Below, piece after piece: positions 26,135 through 35,897 of a stretch of 64,000 nucleotides of DNA (positions are counted from its first letter, which is position 1; every line of letters starts with the position of its first letter). A program made the translations under genes and the position numbers. Under the pieces are notes generated by a model that worked only from the letters and a program-made list of their open reading frames with translations, was not told the origin of the DNA and did no database searches. Origin of the DNA: Streptomyces sp. ICC1 (lineage in GTDB: Bacteria > Actinomycetota > Actinomycetes > Streptomycetales > Streptomycetaceae); contig NZ_CP030287.1 in the NCBI RefSeq assembly GCF_003287935.1, forward strand, positions 496,001 to 560,000, written 5' to 3'.

Positions 26135-26752
26135 GTGACGAATCTGAAGCCTTACGCCGCGGGTGAGCCGTCCATCGGTGGCGGCCTCGGCGACCATGTC
26201 TACAACCGGCTGCTCGGCGAGCGCATCATCTTCCTCGGCCAGCAGGTCGACGACGACATCGCCAACAAGATCACCGCCCAGCTCCTCCTCCTGGCCGCCG
26301 AGCCGGAGAAGGACATCTACCTGTACATCAACAGCCCCGGTGGCTCGGTGACGGCCGGCATGGCGGTCTACGACACCATGCAGTACATCCCGAACGACGT
26401 CGTCACCATCGGTATGGGCATGGCGGCCTCGATGGGCCAGTTCCTGCTCACCGGCGGCACCGCGGGCAAGCGCTTCTCGCTCCCGAACACCGACATCCTG
26501 ATGCACCAGGGCTCCGCCGGCATCGGTGGCACCGCCTCGGACATCAAGATCCAGGCCCAGTACCTGCTGCGCACGAAGCAGCGCATGGCTGAGATCACGG
26601 CCCACCACTCCGGCCAGAGCGTGGAGACGATCATCCGCGACGGCGACCGCGACCGCTGGTACACGGCGGAAGAGGCCAAGGCTTACGGCCTCATCGACGA
26701 GATCATCTCCGCCGCGTCGCTGGTCCCGGGTGGCGGTGGCACCGGGGCCTGA
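26135..26752 (+). CDS. clpP1: ATP-dependent Clp protease proteolytic subunit 1
   Basis: 205 residues from GTG 26135, which follows AGGTGG. Catalytic Ser99 in GMAASMGQ, His124 in ILMHQ and the Asp of the RDRW segment (~171-173) are intact. [10 protein letters not shown] forms the oxyanion strand. ClpP1 and ClpP2 assemble into the hetero-tetradecameric protease driven by ClpX or ClpC, which controls differentiation in Streptomyces. The start was chosen because it yields the family-typical [21 protein letters not shown]-terminus. A ClgR box upstream suggests activation by ClgR. Confidence 0.95.
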   Translation: MTNLKPYAAGEPSIGGGLGDHVYNRLLGERIIFLGQQVDDDIANKITAQLLLLAAEPEKDIYLYINSPGGSVTAGMAVYDTMQYIPNDVVTIGMGMAASMGQFLLTGGTAGKRFSLPNTDILMHQGSAGIGGTASDIKIQAQYLLRTKQRMAEITAHHSGQSVETIIRDGDRDRWYTAEEAKAYGLIDEIISAASLVPGGGGTGA

Positions 26753-26838
26753 TCCCGGCCCCGGCGCGCGAGATCCCGCTCGGGAGCTCGTACGCCCGCC
26801 CGCACCAGGCAAGCCTCAGCCCGCAGAACGCCACCAGG

Positions 26839-27510
26839 ATGGTGAACACCCAGATGCACCTGAACAACCTTTCTCCCGCGAGCGGCCTCTACACCGGCGC
26901 GCCGGTGGACAACCGCTACGTCGTGCCGCGCTTCGTCGAGCGCACCTCGCAGGGCGTGCGCGAGTACGACCCGTACGCGAAGCTCTTCGAGGAGCGCATC
27001 ATCTTCCTCGGCGTGCAGATCGACGACGCCTCCGCCAACGACGTCATGGCGCAGCTGCTGTGCCTGGAGTCGATGGACCCGGACCGCGACATCTACCTCT
27101 ACATCAACAGCCCCGGCGGCTCCTTCACCGCGCTGACGGCGATCTACGACACGATGCAGTTCGTGAAGCCGGACATCTCGACGGTCTGCATGGGCCAGGC
27201 GGCCTCCGCCGCCGCCGTCCTGCTGGCCGCCGGCGCCCCCGGCAAGCGCATGGCGCTGCCGAACGCCCGCGTGCTGATCCACCAGCCCTCGGGTGGCACC
27301 GGCCGCGAGCAGCTCTCCGACCTGGAGATCGCGGCCAACGAGATCCTGCGCATGCGCGACCAGCTCGAGAACATGCTGGCCAAGCACTCCTCGACGCCGA
27401 TCGAGAAGATCCGCGACGACATCGAGCGCGACAAGATCCTGACGGCGCAGGACGCGCTGGCGTACGGCCTGATCGACCAGGTCGTCGCCACCCGCAAGAC
27501 TTCGCACTGA
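26839..27510 (+). CDS. clpP2: ATP-dependent Clp protease proteolytic subunit 2
   Basis: 223 residues. Ser123 in MGQAASAAA, His148 in VLIHQP and Asp in RDKIL (~199) complete the triad. It is 86 bp downstream of clpP1 and very likely co-transcribed. The ATG at 26839 is used; ATG 26854 (MHLNNLS) is an alternative start. The N-terminal ~35 residues are a propeptide-like region. Confidence 0.95.
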   Translation: MVNTQMHLNNLSPASGLYTGAPVDNRYVVPRFVERTSQGVREYDPYAKLFEERIIFLGVQIDDASANDVMAQLLCLESMDPDRDIYLYINSPGGSFTALTAIYDTMQFVKPDISTVCMGQAASAAAVLLAAGAPGKRMALPNARVLIHQPSGGTGREQLSDLEIAANEILRMRDQLENMLAKHSSTPIEKIRDDIERDKILTAQDALAYGLIDQVVATRKTSH

Positions 27511-27568
27511 TCCTTGCCGACTGTTGGCGTGGGCACGTCGCCGGATTGGGCGATGTGAACCACGTCAA

Positions 27569-27590
27569 GGGGGCCCCGCACGGGGCCCCC
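27569..27590 (+). terminator. hairpin between clpP2 and clpX
   Basis: GGGGGCCCC (27569-27577) pairs with GGGGCCCCC (27582-27590) across GCAC. It may end the clpP1-clpP2 message or attenuate read-through to clpX. Confidence 0.7.
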
Positions 27591-27663
27591 GGCAAGGTAC
27601 CGTCGGATATGAGGCACCAGGAGCGCTGAACCAGGCGTCTCCCAGGCGAAGGGGAAGCACCTC

Positions 27664-28950
27664 GTGGCACGCATCGGTGACGGCGGCGACCTGCTCAAGT
27701 GCTCGTTCTGCGGAAAGAGCCAGAAGCAGGTGAAGAAGCTCATCGCGGGACCCGGTGTGTACATCTGCGACGAGTGCATCGACCTCTGCAACGAGATCAT
27801 CGAAGAGGAGCTCGCGGAGACTTCCGAGGTTCGCTGGGAAGAACTTCCCAAGCCCCGTGAGATCTACGAGTTCCTGGAGAGCTACGTCGTCGGCCAGGAG
27901 CCGGCGAAGAAGGCGCTCTCCGTCGCTGTGTACAACCACTACAAGCGCGTCCAGGCCGGCGAGAACGGCGGCGGGACGGGCCGGGACGACGCGATCGAGC
28001 TCGCGAAGTCCAACATCCTCCTGCTGGGCCCCACGGGCTCGGGCAAGACGCTGCTGGCCCAGACGCTCGCCCGCATGCTCAACGTTCCGTTCGCCATCGC
28101 CGACGCGACGGCGCTGACGGAGGCCGGGTACGTCGGCGAGGACGTCGAGAACATCCTGCTCAAGCTGATCCAGGCGGCGGACTACGACGTCAAGAAGGCC
28201 GAGACCGGGATCATCTACATCGACGAGATCGACAAGGTCGCCCGCAAGAGCGAGAACCCGTCGATCACGCGCGACGTGAGCGGTGAGGGCGTGCAGCAGG
28301 CCCTCCTGAAGATCCTGGAAGGCACGACCGCTTCCGTACCGCCGCAGGGCGGCCGCAAGCACCCGCACCAGGAATTCATCCAGATCGACACGACGAACGT
28401 GCTGTTCATCGTGGGCGGCGCCTTCTCCGGCCTGGAGCGGATCATCGAGTCCCGCGCCGGCGCCAAGGGCATCGGCTTCGGGGCGACGATCCGCTCGAAG
28501 CGCGAGATCGAGGCGAGCAACCAGTTCCAGGAGGTCATGCCGGAGGACCTGGTGAAGTTCGGGATGATCCCCGAGTTCATCGGCCGTCTCCCGGTCATCA
28601 CCTCGGTCCACAACCTGGACCGCGAGGCCCTGCTCCAGATCCTCATCGAGCCGCGCAACGCCCTGGTGAAGCAGTACCAGCGGCTGTTCGAACTCGACGG
28701 TGTGGAGCTGGACTTCGAGCGCGAGGCGCTGGAAGCCATCGCGGACCAGGCGATCCTCCGCCAGACCGGCGCGCGAGGCCTGCGCGCCATCATGGAAGAG
28801 GTCCTGATGTCGGTGATGTACGAGGTCCCGTCCCGCAAGGACGTGGCCCGCGTGGTCATCAGCGCCGATGTCGTCCGCTCCAACGTCAACCCGACGCTGG
28901 TCCCGCGGATCGTCCCGAAGGACCAGGGCCCGCACGAGAAGTCGGCGTAG
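27664..28950 (+). CDS. clpX: ATP-dependent Clp protease ATP-binding subunit ClpX
   Basis: 428 residues. The zinc-binding domain has Cys13/Cys16 and Cys35/Cys38 (CSFC ... CDEC). Walker A is GPTGSGKT (122-129), Walker [10 protein letters not shown], and the sensor and pore regions (GYVGEDVE) are present. It unfolds substrates and feeds them to ClpP1P2. The start is GTG 27664 after GAAGGGGAAG. Between clpP2 and clpX lies a hairpin, so it can be expressed separately. Confidence 0.97.
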   Translation: MARIGDGGDLLKCSFCGKSQKQVKKLIAGPGVYICDECIDLCNEIIEEELAETSEVRWEELPKPREIYEFLESYVVGQEPAKKALSVAVYNHYKRVQAGENGGGTGRDDAIELAKSNILLLGPTGSGKTLLAQTLARMLNVPFAIADATALTEAGYVGEDVENILLKLIQAADYDVKKAETGIIYIDEIDKVARKSENPSITRDVSGEGVQQALLKILEGTTASVPPQGGRKHPHQEFIQIDTTNVLFIVGGAFSGLERIIESRAGAKGIGFGATIRSKREIEASNQFQEVMPEDLVKFGMIPEFIGRLPVITSVHNLDREALLQILIEPRNALVKQYQRLFELDGVELDFEREALEAIADQAILRQTGARGLRAIMEEVLMSVMYEVPSRKDVARVVISADVVRSNVNPTLVPRIVPKDQGPHEKSA

Positions 28951-28959
28951 TACGCCGGA

Positions 28960-29008
28960 ACACACGCAGAAGGGGCGCCCCCGACTGGGGCGCCCCTTCT
29001 GCGTGTGT
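28960..29008. terminator. 22-bp perfect bidirectional terminator
   Basis: Arms 28960-28981 and 28987-29008 are exact complements with a 5-nt loop (CGACT). It separates the convergent clpX and the Pro/Gln-rich membrane protein gene. Confidence 0.9.
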
Positions 29009-29028
29009 GGCCGTGCCGTCCGTCCCCG

Positions 29029-29979
29029 CTACTTCTTGACGCGGGCGGTGTTGTAGAGCTTCGCGGCGAGCTCCGCGGTCTGGTCCAGGGTGTAGCCCGG
29101 CTTGCCGGCCAGGATCGACGCCACGTCGGTGGCGCCGACCATGCTGAGGGTGCTGTAGTCACCCCACACGCAGATCGGCACGGTGAACTCCTTCGGCCCC
29201 TTCTCCGTGGTGCTCGTGGAGATGAGCTTCATCTCCTGGCACTTCAGCACCGCGCCCTTGAAGCCCGCCGGGGTCTTCGCCTGGGGGCTTCCGACCAACT
29301 CCACCTTCGTGGAACCGTCCTTGGCCGCGTTGAGCTTGGCCATGGCGAAGTACGCGTCCACGGACTTCTCCGGGTCGGTGACGTCGCCGTAGAGCCCCGA
29401 GAAGTTCAGGCCCTTGGTGGTCAGCGGGTTCTTCGGGTCACCGGCCTGGTAGTTCATGCCCACCTGGGTGGGGTTCTTGATGCCGACCCCTTCGGCTTCC
29501 TTCTTGTCCTTGTCGCTGAAATCGGGGTCCTTGTACTTCGGGTCCTTCTTGAAGTCGTCCACCGTCGCCGGAGCCACCAGCTTGTAGCCCTTGGTGTCGG
29601 CCGAGATCGAGGCGCCCGCGCCGCCGCCCGCCGTGAAGTACCAGCCGGCGCCGCCGATCACGGCGACCGCCAGGACCACGGCGATGATCACGCCGGCCTT
29701 GGACTTCTTCGGGGGCGTGCCGCCGTACGGGGCAGGCTGCTGGTAGCCGCCGTACGGGGGCTGCTGCTGCGGGTAGCCCTGCTGCGGCACTCCCTGAGGG
29801 GCCTGCTGCGGGTACCCGTAGCCGGGCTGCGCGCCGGGCTGCTGGCCGTACGGCCCGGGCTGCTGCCCGTAGGGCCCCGGCTGCCCAGGCTGCCCCGGCG
29901 GCTGCTGCGGCTGCTGCCCGTAAGGCCCGGGCTGCTGCGGCTGCTGGCCTCCATATGGCCCCGGCTGGTTGTAGCTCAT
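29029..29979 (-). CDS. Pro/Gln/Gly-rich single-pass membrane protein
   Basis: 316 residues from ATG 29979, preceded by GGGGGGAC. Residues about 1-95 are PGPYGQQP-type low-complexity repeats, cytoplasmic and probably disordered. A single membrane segment (AGVIIAVVLAVAVIGGAGWYF) lies at about 98-120. The rest is an extracytoplasmic domain with two cysteines (LKCQEM and PICVWG) that could form a disulfide. It is a common Streptomyces design (tail-TM-exported domain) with no assigned function. It is divergent from valS. Confidence 0.78.
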   Translation of the reverse strand: MSYNQPGPYGGQQPQQPGPYGQQPQQPPGQPGQPGPYGQQPGPYGQQPGAQPGYGYPQQAPQGVPQQGYPQQQPPYGGYQQPAPYGGTPPKKSKAGVIIAVVLAVAVIGGAGWYFTAGGGAGASISADTKGYKLVAPATVDDFKKDPKYKDPDFSDKDKKEAEGVGIKNPTQVGMNYQAGDPKNPLTTKGLNFSGLYGDVTDPEKSVDAYFAMAKLNAAKDGSTKVELVGSPQAKTPAGFKGAVLKCQEMKLISTSTTEKGPKEFTVPICVWGDYSTLSMVGATDVASILAGKPGYTLDQTAELAAKLYNTARVKK

Positions 29980-30107
29980 CCCGCGTCCCCCCATGAGGTT
30001 GCTTTATGCGTCCCACACATCCTGGCGGAAGGCGGCGCCGCGAAGGGCGCCGGGTCCTGGGAAAGCCGGTTTCATGACTGGACTGTTACCGCTCTAAACT
30101 GTGGCTC

Positions 30108-32756
30108 GTGACCGAGAACACGCAGACACCCAGCCGCCCCGACTCCGAACTGCCGACTGCCTACGCGCCGGCCGAGGTAGAGGGGAAGCTCTATGAGCGC
30201 TGGGTAGAGCGTGGGTACTTCACGGCCGATGCCGCGAGCGAGAAGCCCGCGTACACCATCGTCATCCCGCCGCCGAACGTCACCGGCTCCCTGCACCTGG
30301 GGCACGCCTTCCAGCACACGCTGATGGACGCCCTGACCCGCCGCAAGCGCATGCAGGGCTTCGAGTCGCTGTGGCTGCCCGGCATGGACCACGCCGGTAT
30401 CGCCACCCAGAACAAGGTCGAGCAGCAGCTCGCCGAGGAGGGCAAGTCCCGCCACGACCTGGGCCGCGAGGAGTTCGTCGAGCGGGTCTGGCAGTGGAAG
30501 GAAGAGTACGGCGGCAAGATCCTCGGCCAGATGCGCCGTCTCGGCGACGGCGTCGACTGGTCCCGTGAGCGCTTCACCATGGACGAGGGCCTCTCCAAGG
30601 CCGTCCAGACGATCTTCAAGAAGCTCTACGACGACGAGCTCATCTACCGTGCCGAGCGCATCATCAACTGGTGCCCCCGCTGTCTGACGGCCATCTCCGA
30701 CATCGAGGTGGAGTACCAGGAGGACGCGGGCGAGCTCGTCTCCATCAAGTACGGCGAGGGCGACGACACGCTCGTCGTCGCGACCACGCGTGCCGAGACG
30801 ATGCTCGGTGACACGGCCATCGCGGTCCACCCGGACGACGAGCGCTACAAGCACCTGGTCGGCAAGCTCATCAAGCTGCCGCTCACCGACCGCTCCATCC
30901 CGGTCGTCGCGGACACCCACGTCGACCCGGAGTTCGGCACCGGCTGCGTCAAGGTGACCCCGGCGCACGACCCGAACGACTTCGCGATCGGGCAGCGCCA
31001 CGGCCTGGCCAACATGACGATCATGGACGAGCGCGGCGTCATCACCGTCCACGGCCCCTTCCTCGGCCTGGACCGCTTCGAAGCCCGCTCCGCGGTCGTC
31101 GGCGCGCTGCGCGAGCAGGGCCGGATCGTCGCCGAGAAGCGTCCGTACATGCACTCCGTCGGGCACTGCTCGCGCTGTTCCACCACCGTCGAGCCCCGCC
31201 TGTCCCTCCAGTGGTGGGTCAAGGTCGAGACGCTGGCCAAGGCCGCCGGCGACGCGGTGCGCGACGGCCGGGTCTCGATCCACCCCGAGGAGATGTCGAA
31301 GCGCTACTTCGACTGGGTCGACAACCTCAACGACTGGTGCATCTCGCGCCAGCTGTGGTGGGGCCACCGCATCCCGATCTGGTACGGCCCGGCCGGCGAG
31401 GTCGTCTGCGTCGGACCCGACGACGAGGCGCCCACCGGCGAGGGCTGGGTCCAGGACACCGACGTCCTCGACACCTGGTTCTCCTCCGGCCTGTGGCCCT
31501 TCTCGACGCTGGGCTGGCCGGAGAAGACCCCGGACCTGGAGAAGTTCTACTCCACCGACGTCCTGCTCACCGGCCACGACATCATCTTCTTCTGGGTCGC
31601 CCGGATGATGATGTTCGGCCTGTACGCCATGGACGGCGAGGCGCCCTTCAAGACGATCGCGCTGACCGGCCTGGTCCGCGACGAGCGCGGCAAGAAGATG
31701 TCGAAGTCCGCCGGCAACGTCGTCGACCCGCTGGACTGGATGGACAAGTACGGCTCCGACGCCGTCCGGTTCACCCTGGCCAAGGGCGCCAACCCCGGCA
31801 CCGACGTCCCGATCGGCGAGGACTGGGTCCAGGCCTCCAGCAAGTTCGCCAACAAGATCTGGAACGCCACCCGCTTCGCGATGATGAACGGCGCCACGAT
31901 CGAGGGCGAGCTGCCGCCGGTCGAGGAGCTGTCCGCCACCGACCGCTGGGTGCTGTCCCGTCTGAACAAGACGGTCGCGCAGGTCGACGCGTACTACGAG
32001 GACTACCAGTTCTCGAAGCTGGCCGACGCCCTCTACCACTTCGCGTGGGACGAGGTCTTCGACTGGTACGTCGAGCTGTCGAAGACGACCTTCTTCGCGG
32101 GCGGCGAGCAGGCCAAGGTCTCGGGCCGGGTCCTCGGCGAGGTCCTCGACGTCATGCTGCGGCTGCTGCACCCGGTGGTCCCCTTCGTCACCGAGACGCT
32201 GTGGACCACGCTGACCGGCGGCGAGTCCCTGGTGATCGCCGACTGGCCGAAGGCTGTGTCCGTTCCTGGGGCTGACGCCCCGGGCGGTTTCCGCGACGCG
32301 GCCGCCGAGGCCGAGATCGAGGCCGTCCAGAGCCTGGTCAGGGAGGTCCGCCGGTTCCGCAAGGAGCAGGGCCTCGACGACAAGCAGAAGGTCCCGGCCC
32401 GCCTGGACCTGTCGGCCACCGCGCTGGCCGCCCACGAGGCCGCCATCCGCCAGGTGCTGCGCCTCCAGCCGCAGGGTGACGACTTCAGCGCCACCGCGAC
32501 CCTCCCGGTCGGCGGAGCCACCATCGCGCTCGACCTGTCGGGCACCATCGACGTGGAGGCGGAGCGCAAGCGGCTGAGCAAGGACCTGGCCGCCGCCGAG
32601 AAGGAGAAGCAGCAGGCCGAGGCGAAGCTCGGGAACGAGGCGTTCATCGCCAAGGCCCCCGACAACGTCGTGGACAAGATCAAGGGCCGTCTGACCAAGG
32701 CCGAGGCCGACATCGCCCGGCTCAAGGTCCAGCTGGACACCCTGCCCGCCGCTTAG
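30108..32756 (+). CDS. valS: valyl-tRNA synthetase
   Basis: 882 residues. Class I signatures are HLGH (in [14 protein letters not shown]) and KMSKS (in [11 protein letters not shown]). An editing domain lies between them, with [12 protein letters not shown] and [16 protein letters not shown]. The C-terminal coiled coil (about 815-880) is present. The start is GTG 30108. TAAACT ends 7 nt before it and there is no Shine-Dalgarno, so the mRNA is likely leaderless. No T-box is seen. Confidence 0.97.
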   Translation: MTENTQTPSRPDSELPTAYAPAEVEGKLYERWVERGYFTADAASEKPAYTIVIPPPNVTGSLHLGHAFQHTLMDALTRRKRMQGFESLWLPGMDHAGIATQNKVEQQLAEEGKSRHDLGREEFVERVWQWKEEYGGKILGQMRRLGDGVDWSRERFTMDEGLSKAVQTIFKKLYDDELIYRAERIINWCPRCLTAISDIEVEYQEDAGELVSIKYGEGDDTLVVATTRAETMLGDTAIAVHPDDERYKHLVGKLIKLPLTDRSIPVVADTHVDPEFGTGCVKVTPAHDPNDFAIGQRHGLANMTIMDERGVITVHGPFLGLDRFEARSAVVGALREQGRIVAEKRPYMHSVGHCSRCSTTVEPRLSLQWWVKVETLAKAAGDAVRDGRVSIHPEEMSKRYFDWVDNLNDWCISRQLWWGHRIPIWYGPAGEVVCVGPDDEAPTGEGWVQDTDVLDTWFSSGLWPFSTLGWPEKTPDLEKFYSTDVLLTGHDIIFFWVARMMMFGLYAMDGEAPFKTIALTGLVRDERGKKMSKSAGNVVDPLDWMDKYGSDAVRFTLAKGANPGTDVPIGEDWVQASSKFANKIWNATRFAMMNGATIEGELPPVEELSATDRWVLSRLNKTVAQVDAYYEDYQFSKLADALYHFAWDEVFDWYVELSKTTFFAGGEQAKVSGRVLGEVLDVMLRLLHPVVPFVTETLWTTLTGGESLVIADWPKAVSVPGADAPGGFRDAAAEAEIEAVQSLVREVRRFRKEQGLDDKQKVPARLDLSATALAAHEAAIRQVLRLQPQGDDFSATATLPVGGATIALDLSGTIDVEAERKRLSKDLAAAEKEKQQAEAKLGNEAFIAKAPDNVVDKIKGRLTKAEADIARLKVQLDTLPAA

Positions 32757-32767
32757 GCAGCGCGCAT

Positions 32768-32808
32768 GCGAAGGCCCCCACGCCGTCGGTCGACGTGAGG
32801 GCCTTCGC
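32768..32808. terminator. terminator between valS and VKOR gene
   Basis: GCGAAGGCCC (32768-32777) pairs with GGGCCTTCGC (32799-32808). The loop contains a further CACG/CGTG pairing. The flanking genes converge. Confidence 0.8.
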
Positions 32809-32837
32809 GGTATCTGTTCCCCGTCAGGGGCCCGGCG

Positions 32838-33431
32838 TCACAGCAGCCGCTCGCCGAACTCCGTCAGGATCAGCGCGGTGAGCACCCCGTACGCGGCCAG
32901 CGGCACCAGCCAGTGGGGGAGCGCCCGCAGCCGGGAGCAGGCCGGGGCCAGGTGGCGGGTGACGTACCAGAACAGCGGGATGACCACCGCCCAGACGACC
33001 ATGCACCACGGGCACAGCGCCCCGATCACGTACAGGCACTGGCTGATCAGCCACAGCGTGAAGGCGAAGCCGCCCGCGATCCCCACCCACAGCCCGCGCC
33101 ACAGCCACCGCGGGAACACCGCGCCGGCCACCAGGGCCGCGCCCAGCCCCGCGAGCGCCGCGAAGCCGGCGATGCCGAGCAGCATGTTGGGGAAGCCGAG
33201 CAGGTTGCCCTGCCAGGTGGTCATCACGTCGCCGCAGCTCAGGACCGCGTTGACGTTGCAGCCCGGGGTGAAGAGCGGGTCCTCCAGGGTGCGGATGCGG
33301 TCGTAGGTGAGGATGCCGGAGGCCAGCGTGCCGATCACGCCGCCGATGAGCAGGAGCAGCGGGAGCCCCGGGGAGGGGCGGTCGGGGCCGGGATGCCCGG
33401 GGATCTTGCCGGGGCTGGTTCGGGGGCTCAT
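32838..33431 (-). CDS. vitamin K epoxide reductase (VKOR) family protein
   Basis: 197 residues with four or five membrane helices. The paired loop cysteines Cys58 and Cys66 (CNVNAVLSCGD) and the active-site CPWC (Cys140, Cys143) are all intact, with the conserved Ser/Trp positions nearby. Bacterial VKOR reoxidises DsbA-like thiol oxidases to form disulfides in exported proteins. I chose ATG 33431; its AAAGGA is closer than usual, and GTG 33440 is an alternative. It is convergent with valS and divergent from the histidine kinase gene. Confidence 0.9.
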   Translation of the reverse strand: MSPRTSPGKIPGHPGPDRPSPGLPLLLLIGGVIGTLASGILTYDRIRTLEDPLFTPGCNVNAVLSCGDVMTTWQGNLLGFPNMLLGIAGFAALAGLGAALVAGAVFPRWLWRGLWVGIAGGFAFTLWLISQCLYVIGALCPWCMVVWAVVIPLFWYVTRHLAPACSRLRALPHWLVPLAAYGVLTALILTEFGERLL

Positions 33432-33558
33432 TCCTTTCACGCTACGAAACGGGGTGCCGCGGCGGCAGGGCCATCCGGCCATGTCCGGACACATCCGAAG
33501 TGCCGTATGTCACTGGCCGCGGGGCGGCGCCGTCGCGGATCCGGTCCGGTGACCACGG

Positions 33559-34719
33559 ATGATGGGTGGCATGCACGTCAAGCCCGTCGCCTCGGCGCTC
33601 CACTGGGCCGCGGCCTCCGGCCGCCGCTTCACCGGGAGCTGGGCCGGGTCACCGCGGGCGATGGACATGCTCACGGCAAGCGGGTGTTTCGCCCTGATGG
33701 CGCTGGACCTGCCGGGTCTGGCCGCCGCCGACAACTCCCTGACCGGCCCGCTCGCCGCCGTCGTGCTCGCCGCGGGCTGCCTCAGCCTGCTGGTGCGGCG
33801 GCGCGCTCCCTGGGTGGCGTACCTCACCGCACTGCTCTTCATCGGCTGGCTGCACGAGCTCACCCTGATCCAGTTCGCCCTGTACTCCGTCGGCCGCTAC
33901 CGGGGGCGCCGCGCCGGAGTCCTGGCCACCCTCGGGTACGTGGCCTTCGCGCTGGTGGCGTTCGCCGTGCCCGGCTGGTCCGAGCCGCGGGCCGAGACGC
34001 TCAGCTCCTTCCTCAGCCTCGTCGTGCCCATCGGCGTCCTTGCCTCGGCCGTCGGCATCGCCGCCTACCGCCACGACCTCGTGCGCGAGCTGGACACCCG
34101 GCGCGCCGAGTCCGCCGTGCTGCAGGCCGTCCAGCAGGAGCGGACCTCCGTCGCCCGCGACGTCCACGACTTCGTCGGGCGCGAGCTGACCCTGCTCACC
34201 GTCCGCTCCGAGGTGCTGTCGATGCGGGCGCGCGAGACGGCGTACGCGAAGGACTTCGAAGAGCTCGCCGACACCGCCCGCCGGGCCCACCTGGTGCTCA
34301 ACGAGATCATCGTGCAGCGCGGGGAGCGGGCCGCGACCCCGGGCGTGGAGGGGCTGGCGGCCCTCGCGCAGGAGAGCGGGCGCGCGGGTTCCCCCGTACG
34401 GCTCCATCTGGATCCGGACGTGCACGGGCTGTCGCCGCTGCGGCAGGCGGCGGTCTACCGCGTGGTGCAGGAGTGCCTGACCAACGCCGCCAAGCACGCC
34501 CGCGGCGAGACCATCGAGGTGTCCATCACGGCGGACGGGCCGCAGCTGCGGATCGCCGTGAGCAACGGGCTGCCGGAGCGCAACCCGACCCGGGCCCCGG
34601 TCTCGGCGGGCTCGGGGACCGCGAGCATGTCCGAACGCGTGCGCAGCCTGGGCGGGACCCTGACGGCGACGCGCACGGACGACGCGTACGAGGTCGTCGC
34701 CACCCTCCCGAAGGGCTAG
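33559..34719 (+). CDS. orphan membrane sensor histidine kinase (HisKA_3 type)
   Basis: 386 residues. Four or five membrane segments occupy about residues 35-170 with almost no extracytoplasmic domain. A dimerisation helix follows with the phospho-acceptor in ARDVHDFVGREL (His203). The HATPase domain has an N box in VVQECLTNAAKHA and a glycine-rich GSGTASMSERV. This is the NarL-partner type of kinase, but no response regulator gene is adjacent. Starts at 33559 or 33571 (MHVKP) are both possible, and neither has a strong ribosome site. Its stop codon overlaps that of the convergent MreB-like gene within the tetranucleotide CTAG. Confidence 0.83.
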   Translation: MMGGMHVKPVASALHWAAASGRRFTGSWAGSPRAMDMLTASGCFALMALDLPGLAAADNSLTGPLAAVVLAAGCLSLLVRRRAPWVAYLTALLFIGWLHELTLIQFALYSVGRYRGRRAGVLATLGYVAFALVAFAVPGWSEPRAETLSSFLSLVVPIGVLASAVGIAAYRHDLVRELDTRRAESAVLQAVQQERTSVARDVHDFVGRELTLLTVRSEVLSMRARETAYAKDFEELADTARRAHLVLNEIIVQRGERAATPGVEGLAALAQESGRAGSPVRLHLDPDVHGLSPLRQAAVYRVVQECLTNAAKHARGETIEVSITADGPQLRIAVSNGLPERNPTRAPVSAGSGTASMSERVRSLGGTLTATRTDDAYEVVATLPKG

Positions 34720-35780
34720 GCCTTCGCCGGTGCCAGCAGGCTGCTGAGCGTGTCCATGTCCTCCACGCACCGGCCCGAGCCCAGGGCCACGCAGTCCAGC
34801 GGGTTGTCCGCGACGAAGACCGGGATCCCGGTCGCGGAGGCCATCCGCAGGTCCAGGCCGGGCAGCAGCGCGCCGCCGCCGGTCAGGACGATGCCGTGCT
34901 CCATGACGTCGCCGGACAGCTCGGGCGGGCACTCCTCCAAGGTGGTGCGCACCGCGGCGATGATCGCCTCGACGGGCTCGTCGAGGGCCGCCCGCACGTC
35001 GGCCGCGCCGAGCTCGAGGGTCTTGGGCATGCCGCCGACCTTCTCGCGGCCCCGCACGGTGAAGGTGCGGGTCTCCAGCTCCGGCCGGTCGGGCACCGGC
35101 CAGGCCGAGCCGATGGCCACCTTGACGTCCTCGGCGGTGCGCTCGCCGATGAGCAGGGCGTGCTCCTTGCGGACGTAGTCCATGATCGCGGCGTCCAGCC
35201 GGTCGCCGCCGACCCGCAGCGACTGGGAGGTGACGATGCCGCCCAGCGAGATGACGGCGACCTCCGAGGTGCCGCCGCCGATGTCTACGACCATCGACCC
35301 GCGCGGTTCGGACACCGGCAGCCCGGCTCCGATCGCCGCGGCCATGGGTTCCTCGATGAGGTGGACGGTCTTGGCGCCGGCCCGGGTGGAGGCGTGCACG
35401 ATGGCCCGCCGCTCGACCGGGGTGACCCCGGACGGAACGCAGATCACCATGCGGGTGCGCACCCGCCGACCGGGGACGGCCTTGCGGACGAAGTGCCGGA
35501 TCATCTCCTCGGCGGCCTCGTAGTCGCAGATCACGCCGTCCTTCAGCGGGCGGATGGCGGTGATGGAGCCGGGGGTGCGGCCGATGGTCTCCTTGGCTTC
35601 CTTGCCGACGGCGAGGGCCGTGGTCGTGCCGGCCCTGACCGCCACCACGGACGGCTCATTGAGGACGATTCCGTGTCCGCGTGCGTAGACGAGGGTGTTG
35701 GCGGTGCCCAGGTCGATCCCTATGTCGCGGCTGGAAGGTGTCTTGTCGGGCCCCGTTTTTTCACTGCGCGCCTGCGGCAT
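34716..35780 (-). CDS. MreB/Mbl-like actin homologue (paralogue)
   Basis: 354 residues of the actin fold. Phosphate-1 loop [14 protein letters not shown], phosphate-2 [18 protein letters not shown] and adenosine motif [15 protein letters not shown] are all kept, so ATP binding is expected. It differs from the MreB encoded at 38578 by a longer polar N-terminus (about 15 residues) and many substitutions, such as PVPDRPELETRTFTVRG in place of the MreB segment. Streptomyces commonly carry MreB plus Mbl-like paralogues for spore-wall synthesis. Neighbours are a histidine kinase (convergent) and folC (divergent). Confidence 0.88.
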   Translation of the reverse strand: MPQARSEKTGPDKTPSSRDIGIDLGTANTLVYARGHGIVLNEPSVVAVRAGTTTALAVGKEAKETIGRTPGSITAIRPLKDGVICDYEAAEEMIRHFVRKAVPGRRVRTRMVICVPSGVTPVERRAIVHASTRAGAKTVHLIEEPMAAAIGAGLPVSEPRGSMVVDIGGGTSEVAVISLGGIVTSQSLRVGGDRLDAAIMDYVRKEHALLIGERTAEDVKVAIGSAWPVPDRPELETRTFTVRGREKVGGMPKTLELGAADVRAALDEPVEAIIAAVRTTLEECPPELSGDVMEHGIVLTGGGALLPGLDLRMASATGIPVFVADNPLDCVALGSGRCVEDMDTLSSLLAPAKA

Positions 35781-35897
35781 TTATTCCCCTATCTCCTGCC
35801 CGCAAGGCTTGCATAACGATCCGGTCGCATTCGCCGCCGAAGGTCCTGAAGCGACCGGGCCGAAAGTCCTGGCGGCCTTCGTCCGTAGACTGGTCCC

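Noticed and set aside
30000..30107. T-box leader for valS
   Set aside because: The promoter-like -10 is 7 nt from the GTG start, leaving no leader for a T-box.
30072..32435. Minus-strand open frame opposite valS
   Set aside because: valS is unambiguous; the antisense frame is Val/Asp/Leu-biased shadow sequence.
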